Positions 24,267 to 32,644 of a stretch of 64,000 nt of DNA are shown piece after piece; the stretch's first letter is position 1; each line of letters begins with the position of its first letter. Origin of the DNA: Pseudolabrys sp. GTDB lineage: Bacteria; Pseudomonadota; Alphaproteobacteria; Rhizobiales; Xanthobacteraceae. The notes under the pieces were generated by a model that did not search any database, was not told the DNA's origin, and saw only the letters and a list, made by a program, of their open reading frames with translations. The stretch covers positions 248,001 through 312,000 of the forward strand of contig JAFIGS010000011.1 of assembly GCA_017849615.1 (NCBI GenBank). Reading direction: 5' to 3'. A program made the translations under genes and the position numbers.

Positions 24267-25079
24267 ATGACAGCCCTTCCCCCCCTCAGCCGCGACGAAC
24301 TCGAACGCTATGCCCGCCACATCGTCATGCGCGAGGTGGGCGGCCCCGGCCAGGCGAAGCTGAAGGCCGCTAAGGTGCTGGTGGTCGGCGCCGGTGGGCT
24401 CGGCGCGCCGCTGCTGCTGTATCTCGCCGCCGCCGGCGTCGGCACCATCGGCATTGTCGATGACGACGACGTGGCTTTGTCCAACCTGCAGCGTCAGGTC
24501 ATTTTCGGCACCGGCGACGTCGGCGCATCGAAGGCCGAGCGCGCGCGCGACGCGCTGGCGCGCCTCAATCCGCACGTGAAGGTCGAGGTGCATAACGAAC
24601 GTCTCAACGCCGGCAACGCGCTGCCGCTCATCGGGAGCTACGACATCGTCGCCGACGGCTCCGACAATTTCGAAACGCGCTATCTGGTGTCCGACACCTG
24701 CTATGCCGCGAAGAAGCCGCTCGTCACCGCCGCGCTCGGTGTGTTCGACGCCTCGCTCACCACCATTCGCGCGCATGAGCGGCGCGGCGATGGCGTGCCC
24801 AATCCGACATATCGTTGTTTATTCCCCGAACCGCCGCCGCCGGGCACGGTGCCGGCCTGTTCGGAAGCCGGCATCCTCGGCGCGCTGCCCGGCATTCTCG
24901 GTTCGATGATGGCGCTCGAGGTCATTCGCGAGATTGTCGGCTTCGGCGAAGGTCTCGTCGGCAGGCTGCTGATGATCGACGCGCGTTCCATGCGCTTCGA
25001 AACGCTGGACTACTCGTGGGACAAGGACAATCCGCTCAGTGGTAATTACGCGGCGGTTACGGCGTCTTCCGGCGAATAG
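24267..25079 (+). CDS. ThiF/MoeB/HesA-type E1-like adenylyltransferase
   Basis: A 270-aa E1-like protein that should adenylate the C-terminus of a ubiquitin-like sulfur carrier (MoaD or ThiS). Nucleotide loop VVGAGGLGAP at 39-48, DDDDVALSNLQRQ and the catalytic-type Cys198 (VPACSEAGILGALPG) are present. The structural zinc of MoeB is not: the first pair is TYRCLF (only Cys184) and the C-terminal CxxC is absent (SWDKDNPLSG). Members without zinc are common in this order. No carrier gene is adjacent, so MoeB and ThiF roles cannot be separated. Confidence 0.88.
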   Translation: MTALPPLSRDELERYARHIVMREVGGPGQAKLKAAKVLVVGAGGLGAPLLLYLAAAGVGTIGIVDDDDVALSNLQRQVIFGTGDVGASKAERARDALARLNPHVKVEVHNERLNAGNALPLIGSYDIVADGSDNFETRYLVSDTCYAAKKPLVTAALGVFDASLTTIRAHERRGDGVPNPTYRCLFPEPPPPGTVPACSEAGILGALPGILGSMMALEVIREIVGFGEGLVGRLLMIDARSMRFETLDYSWDKDNPLSGNYAAVTASSGE

Positions 25080-25252
25080 TGAATCGAATTAACTCGGCTG
25101 GCGCATGTCCGCTGAGTAAAGCTTATAGATAACATCCGTTAACGCGTCCGTTGCTGTCCGCTTAACGGCGGCCCAGCATTTTTCGGTCAAACTGAACTCA
25201 AATCCGGTCGAGCTTTTAGATACCCGGAACCGGTTGGATCGAGTTCGGTGTC

Positions 25253-25468
25253 ATGTCGCAAATGCAGCAGAGCCAGAACAGTCCGCGCGATCGCGGCGTC
25301 ATCGACTGTCTCAAGTGTCATTCGCCGATCTATATCGACAAGCCCGGCAGCGTCGCTGTCGAGTTCTCCGTGCCATGTCCGAAATGCGGCCATCGCGGCA
25401 TGTATTTCAAGCGCATGATGCGCGGGGAAAACGAACAGCCCGAACGCCGCCGCACGCAGCGGGAGTGA
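25253..25468 (+). CDS. 71-aa four-cysteine zinc-ribbon protein
   Basis: A small protein with Cys19-x2-Cys22 (DCLKCHSP) and Cys42-x2-Cys45 (PCPKCGHRG), the pattern of a zinc ribbon, followed by a basic tail (RRRTQRE). It could bind nucleic acid or be a protein adaptor. It stands 173 bp downstream of the ThiF-like gene on the same strand. I do not know its function. Confidence 0.75.
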   Translation: MSQMQQSQNSPRDRGVIDCLKCHSPIYIDKPGSVAVEFSVPCPKCGHRGMYFKRMMRGENEQPERRRTQRE

Positions 25469-25490
25469 TGAGGCGGTTCGCGCGCCGCCC

Positions 25491-25575
25491 GTAGCCCCTC
25501 GTCCGTAGCCCGCATGGAGCGAAGCGCAATGCGGGGCGGCAGCTCCCGGATTTCGCTGCGCTACATCCGGGCTAC
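25491..25575. repeat. GTAGCCC palindromic repeat
   Basis: GTAGCCCGCATGGAGCGAAG opens and CATCCGGGCTAC closes the element, with inner CCCGGATTTCGCTGCG. This composition is typical of dispersed Bradyrhizobium-type intergenic repeats. It lies between the convergent zinc-ribbon and dehydrogenase genes. Confidence 0.75.
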
Positions 25576-25683
25576 AAGCCGCGCTTCCGCACTTACAACA
25601 CTGACGGCAGCACCCGATCCGGCGCACCAGGCCCGCGCCTGCGCAGGGCCGTCTTCAAGAAGAAAAGGTCGCCGGCCTCGGTC

Positions 25684-26685
25684 TCACAACATGCTCGGCA
25701 GGACTCTGTCCGGCGGCCGATGGCCGTCCATGAAGGTCTTGATGTTGATGATGACCTTCTCGCCCATGTCGACGCGGCCCTCGAGCGTCGCCGAGCCCAT
25801 GTGCGGCAGCAGCGTCACCTTGCCGGCCTTGGCGAGCTTGACGAGCTTCGGGTTCACCGCGGGCTCGTGCTCGAACACGTCGAGGCCGGCGCCGGCGATC
25901 TCGCCGGCTTCCAGCATGCGCGCCAGCGCGTTCTCGTCGATGACTTCGCCGCGCGCGGTGTTGACGACATAGGCCTCGGGCCGCAGCATCTTGAGCCGCC
26001 GCGCCGACAGCAGATGGAACGTCGCCGGCGTGTGCGGGCAGTTCACCGACACGATGTCCATGCGCGCGAGCATCTGGTCGAGGCTCTCCCAGTAGGTCGC
26101 GTCGAGCTCTTCCTCGATCTTCGGCGCCACCTTGCGGCGGTTGTGATAGTGCACCTGCAGGCCGAAGGCGCGGGCGCGCCGCGCCACCGCCTGGCCGATG
26201 CGGCCCATGCCGATGATGCCGAGGCGCTTGCCCCAGATGCGGTGACCCAGCATCCAGGTCGGCGACCAGCCGTTCCAGTCCTTGTCGGAGGTGAGAACCT
26301 GCGCGCCTTCGGTGAGCCGCCGCGGCACCGCGAGGATCAGCGCCATGGTCATGTCGGCGGTGTCTTCGGTCAGCACGCCCGGCGTGTTGGTGACCGTGAT
26401 GCCGCGCTGAACCGCGGTGGCGACGTCGATATTGTCGACGCCGTTGCCGAAATTGGCGATCAGCCGCAACTGCTCGCCGGCCTTGGACAGCAGCGCCGCG
26501 TCGATCTTGTCGGTCACGGTCGGCACCAGCACGTCGGCGGTCTTGACCGCTTCGGCGAGTTCGGCCGCGCTCATCGGCTTGTCGCCGGCGTTGAGGCGGA
26601 CGTCGAACAATTCCCGCATCCGCAGCTCGATCGCTTCGGGCAGGGTGCGGGTGACGACGACGACGGGCTTCTTCGGTTTCACCAT
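25684..26685 (-). CDS. D-2-hydroxyacid dehydrogenase (glyoxylate/hydroxypyruvate reductase type)
   Basis: A 333-aa NAD(P)-dependent D-isomer 2-hydroxyacid dehydrogenase. Rossmann motif GMGRIGQAVARRA near 159-171; catalytic Arg245 (NTARGEVID), Glu274 (DVFEHEP) and His295 (LLPHMGSAT). FGNGVDNID is the substrate-loop signature of the glyoxylate reductase group, so reduction of glyoxylate or hydroxypyruvate is the best guess. It is monocistronic and divergent from the SH3-domain gene. Confidence 0.92.
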   Translation of the reverse strand: MVKPKKPVVVVTRTLPEAIELRMRELFDVRLNAGDKPMSAAELAEAVKTADVLVPTVTDKIDAALLSKAGEQLRLIANFGNGVDNIDVATAVQRGITVTNTPGVLTEDTADMTMALILAVPRRLTEGAQVLTSDKDWNGWSPTWMLGHRIWGKRLGIIGMGRIGQAVARRARAFGLQVHYHNRRKVAPKIEEELDATYWESLDQMLARMDIVSVNCPHTPATFHLLSARRLKMLRPEAYVVNTARGEVIDENALARMLEAGEIAGAGLDVFEHEPAVNPKLVKLAKAGKVTLLPHMGSATLEGRVDMGEKVIINIKTFMDGHRPPDRVLPSML

Positions 26686-26805
26686 TGGCTTCGGAACTTC
26701 GATGGACGGGGTCGAAAAACGGGATGTTCAGGGCTCATTAACCGCGCTGGCACAGACTGCCGCTCCGTGACTGCGAGGCTTCAAATTCCTTCCGTTTCCT
26801 ACCAG

Positions 26806-27366
26806 ATGGCCGAGACAACACAAAGCGCCCGGCGGCGTGTGGCCGTAAAGGCTGGCCGCGGCCTCGCCGCCGCCCTGATCGCGGCCCTGTGCCTCGGCGC
26901 CGGCGCGCGGGCGGCCACCGACGTACCCGCCGGGCCGGTCAGCGGCCTGCCGATGCCGCGTTTCGTCAGCCTCAAGTCGGACCGGACGAATGTCCGCGCC
27001 GGCCCCAACAAGGACCAGGACGTGCGGTGGGTCTATACCCGCGCCGGCATGCCGGTCGAAATCACCGCCGAATTCGAGAACTGGCGCCGCATCCGCGACT
27101 GGGAAGGCGCCGAGGGCTGGGTTTACCACTCGCTGCTGTCCGGCCGGCGCAGCGGCGTCGTGGTGCCGTCGCGCAACGAGGAACTGGTGCCGATCTATCA
27201 GCGGCCGAGCCTCGAATCCGGGGTGATGGCGCAGTTGCAGTCCGGCGTGCTGGCCCAGATCAAATCCTGCGACGGCAACTGGTGCGAGATCGTCGGGCGC
27301 AGCTTCTCCGGTTTCATCGTGCAGGAGCGCATCTGGGGCGCCTATCCGCACGAGAAGATCGACTAA
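26806..27366 (+). CDS. Secreted SH3-domain protein
   Basis: A 186-aa exported protein. The N-terminus has Arg residues followed by GLAAALIAALCLGAGARA, a signal peptide. Two bacterial SH3 modules follow: FVSLKSDRTNVRAGPNKDQDVRWVY to WVYHSLLSGR, and ELVPIYQRPSLESGVMAQL to GFIVQERIWGAYP. Such proteins usually bind peptidoglycan or other envelope ligands. The ATG at 26806 gives the natural signal-peptide length; a GTG 13 codons earlier is possible. Confidence 0.87.
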   Translation: MAETTQSARRRVAVKAGRGLAAALIAALCLGAGARAATDVPAGPVSGLPMPRFVSLKSDRTNVRAGPNKDQDVRWVYTRAGMPVEITAEFENWRRIRDWEGAEGWVYHSLLSGRRSGVVVPSRNEELVPIYQRPSLESGVMAQLQSGVLAQIKSCDGNWCEIVGRSFSGFIVQERIWGAYPHEKID

Positions 27367-27370
27367 ATTT

Positions 27371-27442
27371 ACTCCGCTCGTCCCCGCGAAAGCGGGGACC
27401 CAGTTCTGAGCTTTCTGGATTCCCGCTTTCGCGGGAATGAAC
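27371..27442. repeat. Palindromic repeat, TCCCCGC family
   Basis: CTCCGCTCGTCCCCGCGAAAGCGGGG followed by CCCGCTTTCGCGGGAATGA. It lies between the convergent SH3 and ArsR-type genes and could terminate both. Confidence 0.8.
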
Positions 27443-27461
27443 GGTGTCGGGTGCGTCGTTC

Positions 27462-28154
27462 TCACAACTCGATAGCGAAATATTCGCGGAACCGCTGCCG
27501 CCCTTTTGTCGTCACGCTGACGGCGCGCGAGCCTTCGACGCGGCGGATCCATCCGGCCGTCAGACAATGCGCGCACAACGCCGCGCCCAATGCGCCGCCG
27601 ATATGCGGGCGCCGCTCGCTCCAGTCGAGGCACGGCCGGCACAGGATGCGTTTCGATCGCTCGGGCTTGCGCGTCTCGAGCGCGATGCCGAGCCGCTCGA
27701 ACAGGCTCGCGCCTTCCGCCGTGACGATGCCGGCGTCCGCCGTCAATTCGATCTGCCGGTTGGCGATCATCGCATCGGCGAGCGCGACGCCGAGATGACC
27801 GGCGAGATGATCGTAACAGGTGCGCGCCGCGCGCAGCGCCTTGTCGCGCGGGCCGGTGACGATGACGCGCGGCCGCGCATCCGCCGCGACCTGCATGATG
27901 CTCTCGAGCATGCGCGCCACCGCCGGCGAGGCGAGGCGGTGATAGCGGTGGCGGCCCTGCTTCTCGACCGCGATCAAGCCGCCGGCGGCAAGCTTCGTCA
28001 GATGCCCGGACGCCGTCTGCGGCGTGACATGCGCGGCCTGTGCGAGTTCGCTTGCCGTCAGCGCGCGCCCGTCCATCAGCGCATGCAGCATGCCGGCGCG
28101 CGCCGGATCGCCCGCCAGACTGGCTATTTCCGTGAATGCGCCCTGGCTCGCCAT
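27462..28154 (-). CDS. ArsR-type winged-helix regulator with a four-Cys C-terminal domain
   Basis: A 230-aa regulator, long for this family. The N-terminal winged helix is SLAGDPARAGMLHALMDGR, then VTPQTASGHLTKLAAGGLI. The C-terminal half, starting near ARTCYDHLAGHLG, carries Cys172-x2-Cys175 and Cys194-x2-Cys197 (CRPC and CAHC), which could hold a metal. It ends with a second helical segment (VTTKGRQRFREYFAIEL). It is divergent from the DUF1127 gene. The inducer is unknown; metal or thiol sensing is plausible. Confidence 0.87.
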   Translation of the reverse strand: MASQGAFTEIASLAGDPARAGMLHALMDGRALTASELAQAAHVTPQTASGHLTKLAAGGLIAVEKQGRHRYHRLASPAVARMLESIMQVAADARPRVIVTGPRDKALRAARTCYDHLAGHLGVALADAMIANRQIELTADAGIVTAEGASLFERLGIALETRKPERSKRILCRPCLDWSERRPHIGGALGAALCAHCLTAGWIRRVEGSRAVSVTTKGRQRFREYFAIEL

Positions 28155-28259
28155 GGCCGGCTCCGTGTTGTTGGCCCGTGCATCCTAGCCACTTTGCGCG
28201 CGCGATACTTCGGCCGTGACCGTAACGTTCCGCCGCGTGGCGCGCGCATGGTCGCCGTC

Positions 28260-28496
28260 ATGACACGACCATCGATCCTGACGACGCTTGTGCTCTGGTA
28301 CCATCGTTGCCGCACGCGGCGGCACTTGCGCGATCTGCCGCCGCATCTGCTGCGCGACGTCGGCCTCGACGACGCGGCGCGCGAACACGAATGCCGCCAA
28401 TGGCCGTGGCAGGGTCGCGCCGACGATAGCCCAAAAGAAAACGGGCGCCGCTTGCGCGCGCCCGTTGGTGAATTCGCGGTGAGCGATAAGCTCTAG
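28260..28496 (+). CDS. DUF1127 small basic protein
   Basis: A 78-aa protein with the DUF1127 core: RTRRHLRDLPPHLLRDVGLDD. Small DUF1127 proteins are abundant in Rhizobiales and have been tied to RNA turnover, phosphate and stress responses. ATG 28260 (MTRPSIL) fits; an in-frame ATG at 28248 is an alternative. Its stop shares the palindrome CTAG (28493-28496) with the stop of the convergent irr gene, and the irr terminator lies inside its 3' coding end. The tail after about residue 50 may therefore be shaped more by the terminator than by protein function. Confidence 0.75.
   Translation: MTRPSILTTLVLWYHRCRTRRHLRDLPPHLLRDVGLDDAAREHECRQWPWQGRADDSPKENGRRLRAPVGEFAVSDKL
28430..28466 (-). terminator. 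Rho-independent terminator of irr, inside the DUF1127 gene
   Basis: Read on the minus strand: AACGGGCGC (28466-28458), 9-nt loop, GCGCCCGTT (28448-28440), then TTCTTTT. The perfect 9-bp stem plus T tract lies 27 bp past the irr stop. Confidence 0.85.
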
Positions 28497-28981
28497 ACCT
28501 TGCGGCGCAGCCGCACGACCACATCGACACGCGCGATCTCGTAGCCTTCCGGCGCTTCCGGCGTCTTGCCGACGATCACGTCGCTGGCCGGAATGTCGAG
28601 CAGCTCGTCCTCGCCTTCGACGAAGAAGTGGTGATGCGAGGAGGCGTTGGTGTCGAAATAGGCCTTGGTGCCGTCCACCGGCACCTGGCGCAGCAGGCCG
28701 ACTTCGGTGAACTGGTGCAGCGTGTTGTAAACGGTGGCCAGCGACACCGGCACCTTGGCGCGGGTCGCTTCCTCGTACAGCGCTTCGGCGGTCAGGTGGC
28801 GGTCGCCCTTGCCGAACAGGATCCAGCCGAGCGCCATGCGCTGGCGGGTCGGGCGCAGGCCGACATCACGCAGCATCGACTTGACGTCGTGCCAGGGGCA
28901 GCCGGTGAAGGCCGCACGGTCGTGGGCTTCGGCGGCGTCCGCTTTGCTGATCGGCAACATCGTGGTCCGGGTTTCGGTCAT
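28493..28981 (-). CDS. irr: Irr, haem-responsive Fur-family iron regulator
   Basis: A 162-aa Fur-superfamily protein matching the length of Bradyrhizobium Irr. It has the haem regulatory motif GCPWHD (Cys28-Pro29), the DNA-binding helix VSLATVYNTLHQFTEVGL and the His-rich SSHHHFFVEGEDELLDI of the second haem/metal site. In the group, Irr represses haem synthesis and iron-consuming genes under iron limitation and is degraded when haem is available. The start at 28981 (MTETRTTM) fits the family. A Fur/Mur-type box lies 33 bp upstream. It is divergent from fabA and convergent with the DUF1127 gene. Confidence 0.94.
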   Translation of the reverse strand: MTETRTTMLPISKADAAEAHDRAAFTGCPWHDVKSMLRDVGLRPTRQRMALGWILFGKGDRHLTAEALYEEATRAKVPVSLATVYNTLHQFTEVGLLRQVPVDGTKAYFDTNASSHHHFFVEGEDELLDIPASDVIVGKTPEAPEGYEIARVDVVVRLRRKV

Positions 28982-29013
28982 GCTTGGCCAAGCTCTTCCA
29001 CTGATTACGCTTC

Positions 29014-29028
29014 TGACAATCATTCGCA
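29014..29028. promoter_or_regulatory. Fur/Mur-like box upstream of irr
   Basis: TGACAATCATTCGCA, an imperfect 7-1-7 dyad (11 of 15 symmetric), 33 bp before the irr ATG. In Bradyrhizobium the irr promoter is known to be repressed by the Fur/Mur protein, and the sequence resembles such sites. Confidence 0.5.
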
Positions 29029-29275
29029 TACGAGGGGGATGCTTGGCCGGAATATAGCGATCCGAAGGCCTGGCGCCACGTTGCGAGGGAACAGGCGCCC
29101 GGACAGCCGGCGCGAAACCTGTTTCATCTGCAACATATCGGAGGGGGCGAAAAGGCGCAACTCCGGTATATCCCGGAGAACGCCATTTTGCCGCGCCGGT
29201 TAAGGGCTTAACGACCGGCTTGCCACTCTACGGCCGCCTTTGCCCCCCTCAGGCCGGTGTGGTACCCCTTCGCCA

Positions 29276-29303
29276 TTGAATTTACGGCTTTCTTCGCTAT
29301 GCC
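29276..29303 (+). promoter_or_regulatory. Possible promoter of fabA-fabB
   Basis: TTGAAT at 29276-29281 and TATGCC at 29298-29303 with 16-bp spacing, about 42 bp before the fabA ATG. Weak match, listed because position and spacing are right. Confidence 0.3.
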
Positions 29304-29345
29304 TTCGGCATCGGCCGGGGGCGGCCACCAGACTGGGAACTTTGC

Positions 29346-29879
29346 ATGATGACCGAGCGCCGGAGCAGTTTTGGCTATGAGGACCTGCTGGCCTGCGGCC
29401 GCGGCGAACTGTTCGGCCCCGGCAATGCCCAGCTCCCGCTGCCCCCGATGCTGATGTTCGACCGCATCACCGAAATCTCGGAAACCGGCGGCGAATTCGG
29501 CAAGGGCATGGTGCGCGCGGAACTCGACGTGAAGCCGGACCTCTGGTTCTTCCAGTGCCATTTCAAGGGCGACCCGGTGATGCCCGGCTGCCTCGGCCTC
29601 GACGCCCTCTGGCAGATGGTCGGTTTTTTCCTCGGCTGGCTGGGTGAACCCGGCCGCGGCCGCGCCATCGCCACCGGCGAGATCAAGTTCAGCGACCAGG
29701 TGCTGCCGAGCGTCAAAAAGGTCGTTTACGGCGTCGATTTCAAACGCGTCATGCGCTCCAAGCTGAAGCTCGGCATCGCCGATGGCTGGTTGGCGGCCGA
29801 CGGCAAGGTGATCTACAAGGCCAGCGACCTGAAGGTCGCGCTGTTCAACCAGGGCGACGCGCAGCCGGCTGGCGCCTGA
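29346..29879 (+). CDS. fabA: FabA, 3-hydroxydecanoyl-ACP dehydratase/isomerase
   Basis: A 177-aa FabA, which dehydrates 3-hydroxydecanoyl-ACP and isomerises the trans-2 bond to cis-3, the committed step to unsaturated fatty acids. Active-site His72 ([11 protein letters not shown]) and Asp86 ([16 protein letters not shown]) are in place. fabB follows after 105 bp and fabI after that, giving a complete anaerobic-type unsaturated fatty acid module. A DUF1127/irr cluster lies upstream. Confidence 0.96.
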   Translation: MMTERRSSFGYEDLLACGRGELFGPGNAQLPLPPMLMFDRITEISETGGEFGKGMVRAELDVKPDLWFFQCHFKGDPVMPGCLGLDALWQMVGFFLGWLGEPGRGRAIATGEIKFSDQVLPSVKKVVYGVDFKRVMRSKLKLGIADGWLAADGKVIYKASDLKVALFNQGDAQPAGA

Positions 29880-29984
29880 GCCGGGCTATTTCTCGATTTC
29901 GGCGCGCGGGTGGTTTCGCTCTTGCGGTTTTGCCGCCGGCGGCCAATCTGTGAGCCAATCGCCGACATTTCGTGAAGGGAAACG

Positions 29985-31208
29985 ATGATGCGACGGGTAG
30001 TCGTCACCGGGATGGGGATCGTCTCATCCATTGGCAACAATACGCAGGAAGTTCTCGCCAGCCTGCGTGAGGCCAAGTCCGGCATCACATTCGCCACCGA
30101 ATTCGCCGAGCACGGCTTCAAATGCCAGGTCTACGGCAAGCCGACGCTCGATCCGTCGGGCATGGTCGATCGCCGCGCCATGCGTTTCCTCAGCCAGGCC
30201 TCGGCCTGGAACCATGTCGCCATGGATCAGGCGATCCGCGATTCCGGTCTCGAGGAAAAAGACATCGTCAATCCGCGCACCGGCATCATCATGGGCGCGG
30301 GCGGTCCGTCGACCGAAACCATCGTCGAGGCCGCCGACATCACCCGCAAGAACGGCTCGCCCAAGCGCATCGGCCCCTTCGCCGTGCCGAAGGCCATGTC
30401 GTCGTCGCCGTCGGCGACGCTCGCCACCTGGTTCAAGCTCAAGGGCGTGAACTATTCGATCTCGTCCGCCTGCGCGACCTCGACGCATTGCGTCGGCAAC
30501 GCCGCCGAAATGATTCAGTGGGGCAAGCAGGACGTGATGTTCGCCGGCGGCTCGGAAGATCTGAGCTGGACCATGTCGAACCTGTTCGACGCCATGGGCG
30601 CGATGTCGTCGAAGTACAACGACACGCCGCAGACCGCCTCGCGCGCTTATGACGTATCCCGCGACGGCTTCGTCATCGCCGGCGGCGCCGGCGTTCTGGT
30701 GCTCGAGGAGCTCGAGCATGCCAAGGCCCGCGGCGCCAAGATCTACGCCGAAGTCGCCGGCTACGGCGCGACCTCGGACGGCTACGACATGGTGGCGCCG
30801 TCGGGCGAAGGTGCGCAGCGCTGCATGAAGCTGGCGCTGGAAACCTGCAAGGTGCCGATCGATTACATCAACCCGCACGCCACGGCGACGCCGGTCGGCG
30901 ACGCCAAGGAGATCGAGGGCCTGCGCGCCGTGTTCGGCGACAAGTGCCCGCCGATCTCCGCGACGAAGTCGCTGTCGGGCCACTCGCTGGGGGCCGCCGG
31001 CGTTCAGGAAGCGATCTACACGCTGCTGATGATGCAGAACGGCTTCATGTGCGAGAGCGCCAACATCAAGGATCTCGATCCCGATTTCGCCGACATGCCG
31101 ATCCTGCGCGAGCGCAAGGACAACGTGCAGATCCGCGCCGCGATGTCGAACTCGTTCGGCTTCGGCGGCACCAACGGCACGCTGGTGTTCAAGCACGTGG
31201 ATGCGTAA
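29985..31208 (+). CDS. fabB: FabB, 3-oxoacyl-ACP synthase I
   Basis: A 407-aa KAS I condensing enzyme that elongates the cis-3-decenoyl-ACP made by FabA. The Cys-His-His triad is Cys163 ([10 protein letters not shown]), His298 (NPHATATP) and His333 ([11 protein letters not shown]). The C-terminal [13 protein letters not shown] is typical. GAAGGGAAACG precedes the ATG. Confidence 0.97.
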   Translation: MMRRVVVTGMGIVSSIGNNTQEVLASLREAKSGITFATEFAEHGFKCQVYGKPTLDPSGMVDRRAMRFLSQASAWNHVAMDQAIRDSGLEEKDIVNPRTGIIMGAGGPSTETIVEAADITRKNGSPKRIGPFAVPKAMSSSPSATLATWFKLKGVNYSISSACATSTHCVGNAAEMIQWGKQDVMFAGGSEDLSWTMSNLFDAMGAMSSKYNDTPQTASRAYDVSRDGFVIAGGAGVLVLEELEHAKARGAKIYAEVAGYGATSDGYDMVAPSGEGAQRCMKLALETCKVPIDYINPHATATPVGDAKEIEGLRAVFGDKCPPISATKSLSGHSLGAAGVQEAIYTLLMMQNGFMCESANIKDLDPDFADMPILRERKDNVQIRAAMSNSFGFGGTNGTLVFKHVDA

Positions 31209-31216
31209 CAACTCCT

Positions 31217-31341
31217 GTCATTCCGGGACGGCACGAGGTGCCGGACCCGGAATCCATATCCCCAGTGCTGCGTGTATGGATTCCGGGCTCGCTCGCCAAA
31301 GCGCGTTGTAAACGCGCTTATGGCTCGCGCCCCGGAATGAC
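31217..31341. repeat. Palindromic repeat, GTCATTCCGGG family
   Basis: GTCATTCCGGGACGG opens and CCCCGGAATGACG closes; inner arms CCCGGAATCCATA and TATGGATTCCGGG. It separates fabB from fabI and ends 27 bp before the fabI ATG. Confidence 0.85.
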
Positions 31342-31368
31342 GCCAACAACGACTAAGGGCTGAGACCA

Positions 31369-32190
31369 ATGCCGGGTTTGATGGAAGGTAAGCGCGGGCT
31401 GATCATGGGGGTCGCCAACGACCACTCGATCGCCTGGGGCATCGCGAAGACGCTGCATCAGCACGGCGCGCAGATCGCCTACACCTATCAGGGCGACGCG
31501 CTCCTCAAGCGGGTCAAGCCGCTCGCCGAGCAGACCAACTCTGATATCATCCTGCCTTGCGACGTCGAGGACATCGCCTCGGTCGACAAGCTGTGGGCGA
31601 CGATCAAGGAGAAGTGGGGCACCATCGACTTCTTCGTTCACGCCGTCGGCTTCTCCGACAAGAACGAACTCAAGGGCCGCTTCGCCGACAACACGCGCGA
31701 GAACTTCGTGCGCACCATGGTGATCTCGTGCTTCTCCTTCGCCGAGAGCGCCAAGCGCGCGGCGGAGCTGATGCCGAATGGCGGCGCCATGGTGACGCTG
31801 ACCTATAATGGCGGCGATCGCGCCATGCCCAATTACAACGTCATGGGGCTGGCCAAGGCGGCGCTGGAATCCTCGGTGCGCTATCTCGCCGTCGATTTCG
31901 GCCACCAGAAGATCCGCGTCAACGCCATCTCGGCGGGGCCGATCCGCACGCTCGCCGGCGCCGGCATCGGCGATGCGCGCTACATGTTCGCCTTCCAGCA
32001 GAAATACTCGCCGCTCGGACGCGGCGTGACACTGGAAGATCTCGGCGGTTCGGGTCTCTATCTGTGCTCGGACCTGTCGACCGGCGTGACCGGCGAGATC
32101 CATTTCGTCGACTCAGGCTACAACGTCATCGCCATGCCGCAGCCGGCGGCGCTGCGCGACGCCGGCGGCTCGGTCGAAAACGGCGGCTGA
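31369..32190 (+). CDS. fabI: FabI, NADH-dependent enoyl-ACP reductase
   Basis: A 273-aa short-chain-fold enoyl-ACP reductase that completes each elongation cycle. The N-terminal MGVANDHSIAWGIAK is the FabI signature. The catalytic pair is Tyr156-x6-Lys163 (YNVMGLAK), with the extra Tyr146 in TYNGGD. The substrate-binding SAGPIRTLAGAGI also matches. This is the triclosan/isoniazid-type target family. Third gene of the fabA-fabB-fabI set, with a repeat between it and fabB. Confidence 0.96.
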   Translation: MPGLMEGKRGLIMGVANDHSIAWGIAKTLHQHGAQIAYTYQGDALLKRVKPLAEQTNSDIILPCDVEDIASVDKLWATIKEKWGTIDFFVHAVGFSDKNELKGRFADNTRENFVRTMVISCFSFAESAKRAAELMPNGGAMVTLTYNGGDRAMPNYNVMGLAKAALESSVRYLAVDFGHQKIRVNAISAGPIRTLAGAGIGDARYMFAFQQKYSPLGRGVTLEDLGGSGLYLCSDLSTGVTGEIHFVDSGYNVIAMPQPAALRDAGGSVENGG

Positions 32191-32216
32191 GGCCCACTGT
32201 CGGCCCGGCTCTCTCC

Positions 32217-32256
32217 GTCATTCCGGGCCCATCGCTTCGCGATGTCCCGGAACGAC
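32217..32256. repeat. Short palindromic repeat, GTCATTCCGGG family
   Basis: GTCATTCCGGGCCCATCGC mirrored by GCGATGTCCCGGAACGAC, a near-perfect 40-bp hairpin just after fabI that may end the fab transcript. Confidence 0.8.
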
Positions 32257-32534
32257 GATAGAAAATAGTCCTTGACTGTTATTCCTACGATAGGATAGCC
32301 TTCATTCGTCCGGCTCCAGCCGAGGGCGCTGTCATGAGGCGTCGTTTCAGTGGGAGCAGGATGCGGTGCCCGCGGGCACGGGGATTACGCACCCCGGGCG
32401 CTCGGGCGGCGACGGGGCTCCGCCCGCCGGCAATAAGACCGGCTGCAAGGAGCTTGCTGATGGTGAGCGCTACCCGTTCACACTCGAACGGATCAGCCGC
32501 CAGAAGCGCGGCCCGACGCCGTAAATGACACCGC

Positions 32535-32644
32535 GATGGAGCGCCGCGGGGCGCAGGCCTCTCCGATCGCAAGGAGGGCCGGCACCGCAAGGTGCATCTG
32601 TTGGGCGCCTCGCGGCGCTCCATCCCCTCGGCTTTTCCGAGGGG
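32535..32644 (+). ncRNA. Candidate structured RNA: three-way junction with GCAA tetraloop
   Basis: Outer stem 32535-32553 with 32606-32624, 18 of 19 positions paired. It encloses two hairpins. One is 32556-32564 with 32573-32580, 8 bp with one bulged T. The other is GCACC-GCAA-GGTGC at 32582-32595, a GNRA tetraloop. A further hairpin, CCCCTCGG/CCGAGGGG, is at 32624-32644. Found by eye; no free energy was computed and the strand is a guess. It could instead be a dispersed repeat found elsewhere in the genome. Confidence 0.35.

Larger units (their letters stand above)
28982..29345. other. 364-bp irr/fabA divergent intergenic region
   Basis: No gene is seen here. It holds the Fur/Mur-like box (29014-29028), a direct repeat TGCTTGGCC (28981-28989 and 29039-29047), a perfect dyad CTCCGG/CCGGAG (29162-29179) of unknown role and a possible fabA promoter (29276-29303). 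Confidence 0.55.

Noticed and set aside
25080-25252. TTAA-rich stretch considered as CtrA boxes
   Set aside because: TTAA half-sites occur near 25088, 25139 and 25162 but not with the 7-bp spacing of the TTAA-N7-TTAA consensus.
32334-32528. 64-codon Arg-rich frame between fabI and gcdH
   Set aside because: No ribosome-binding site and low-complexity composition; it lies in a repeat-like, foldable non-coding stretch.
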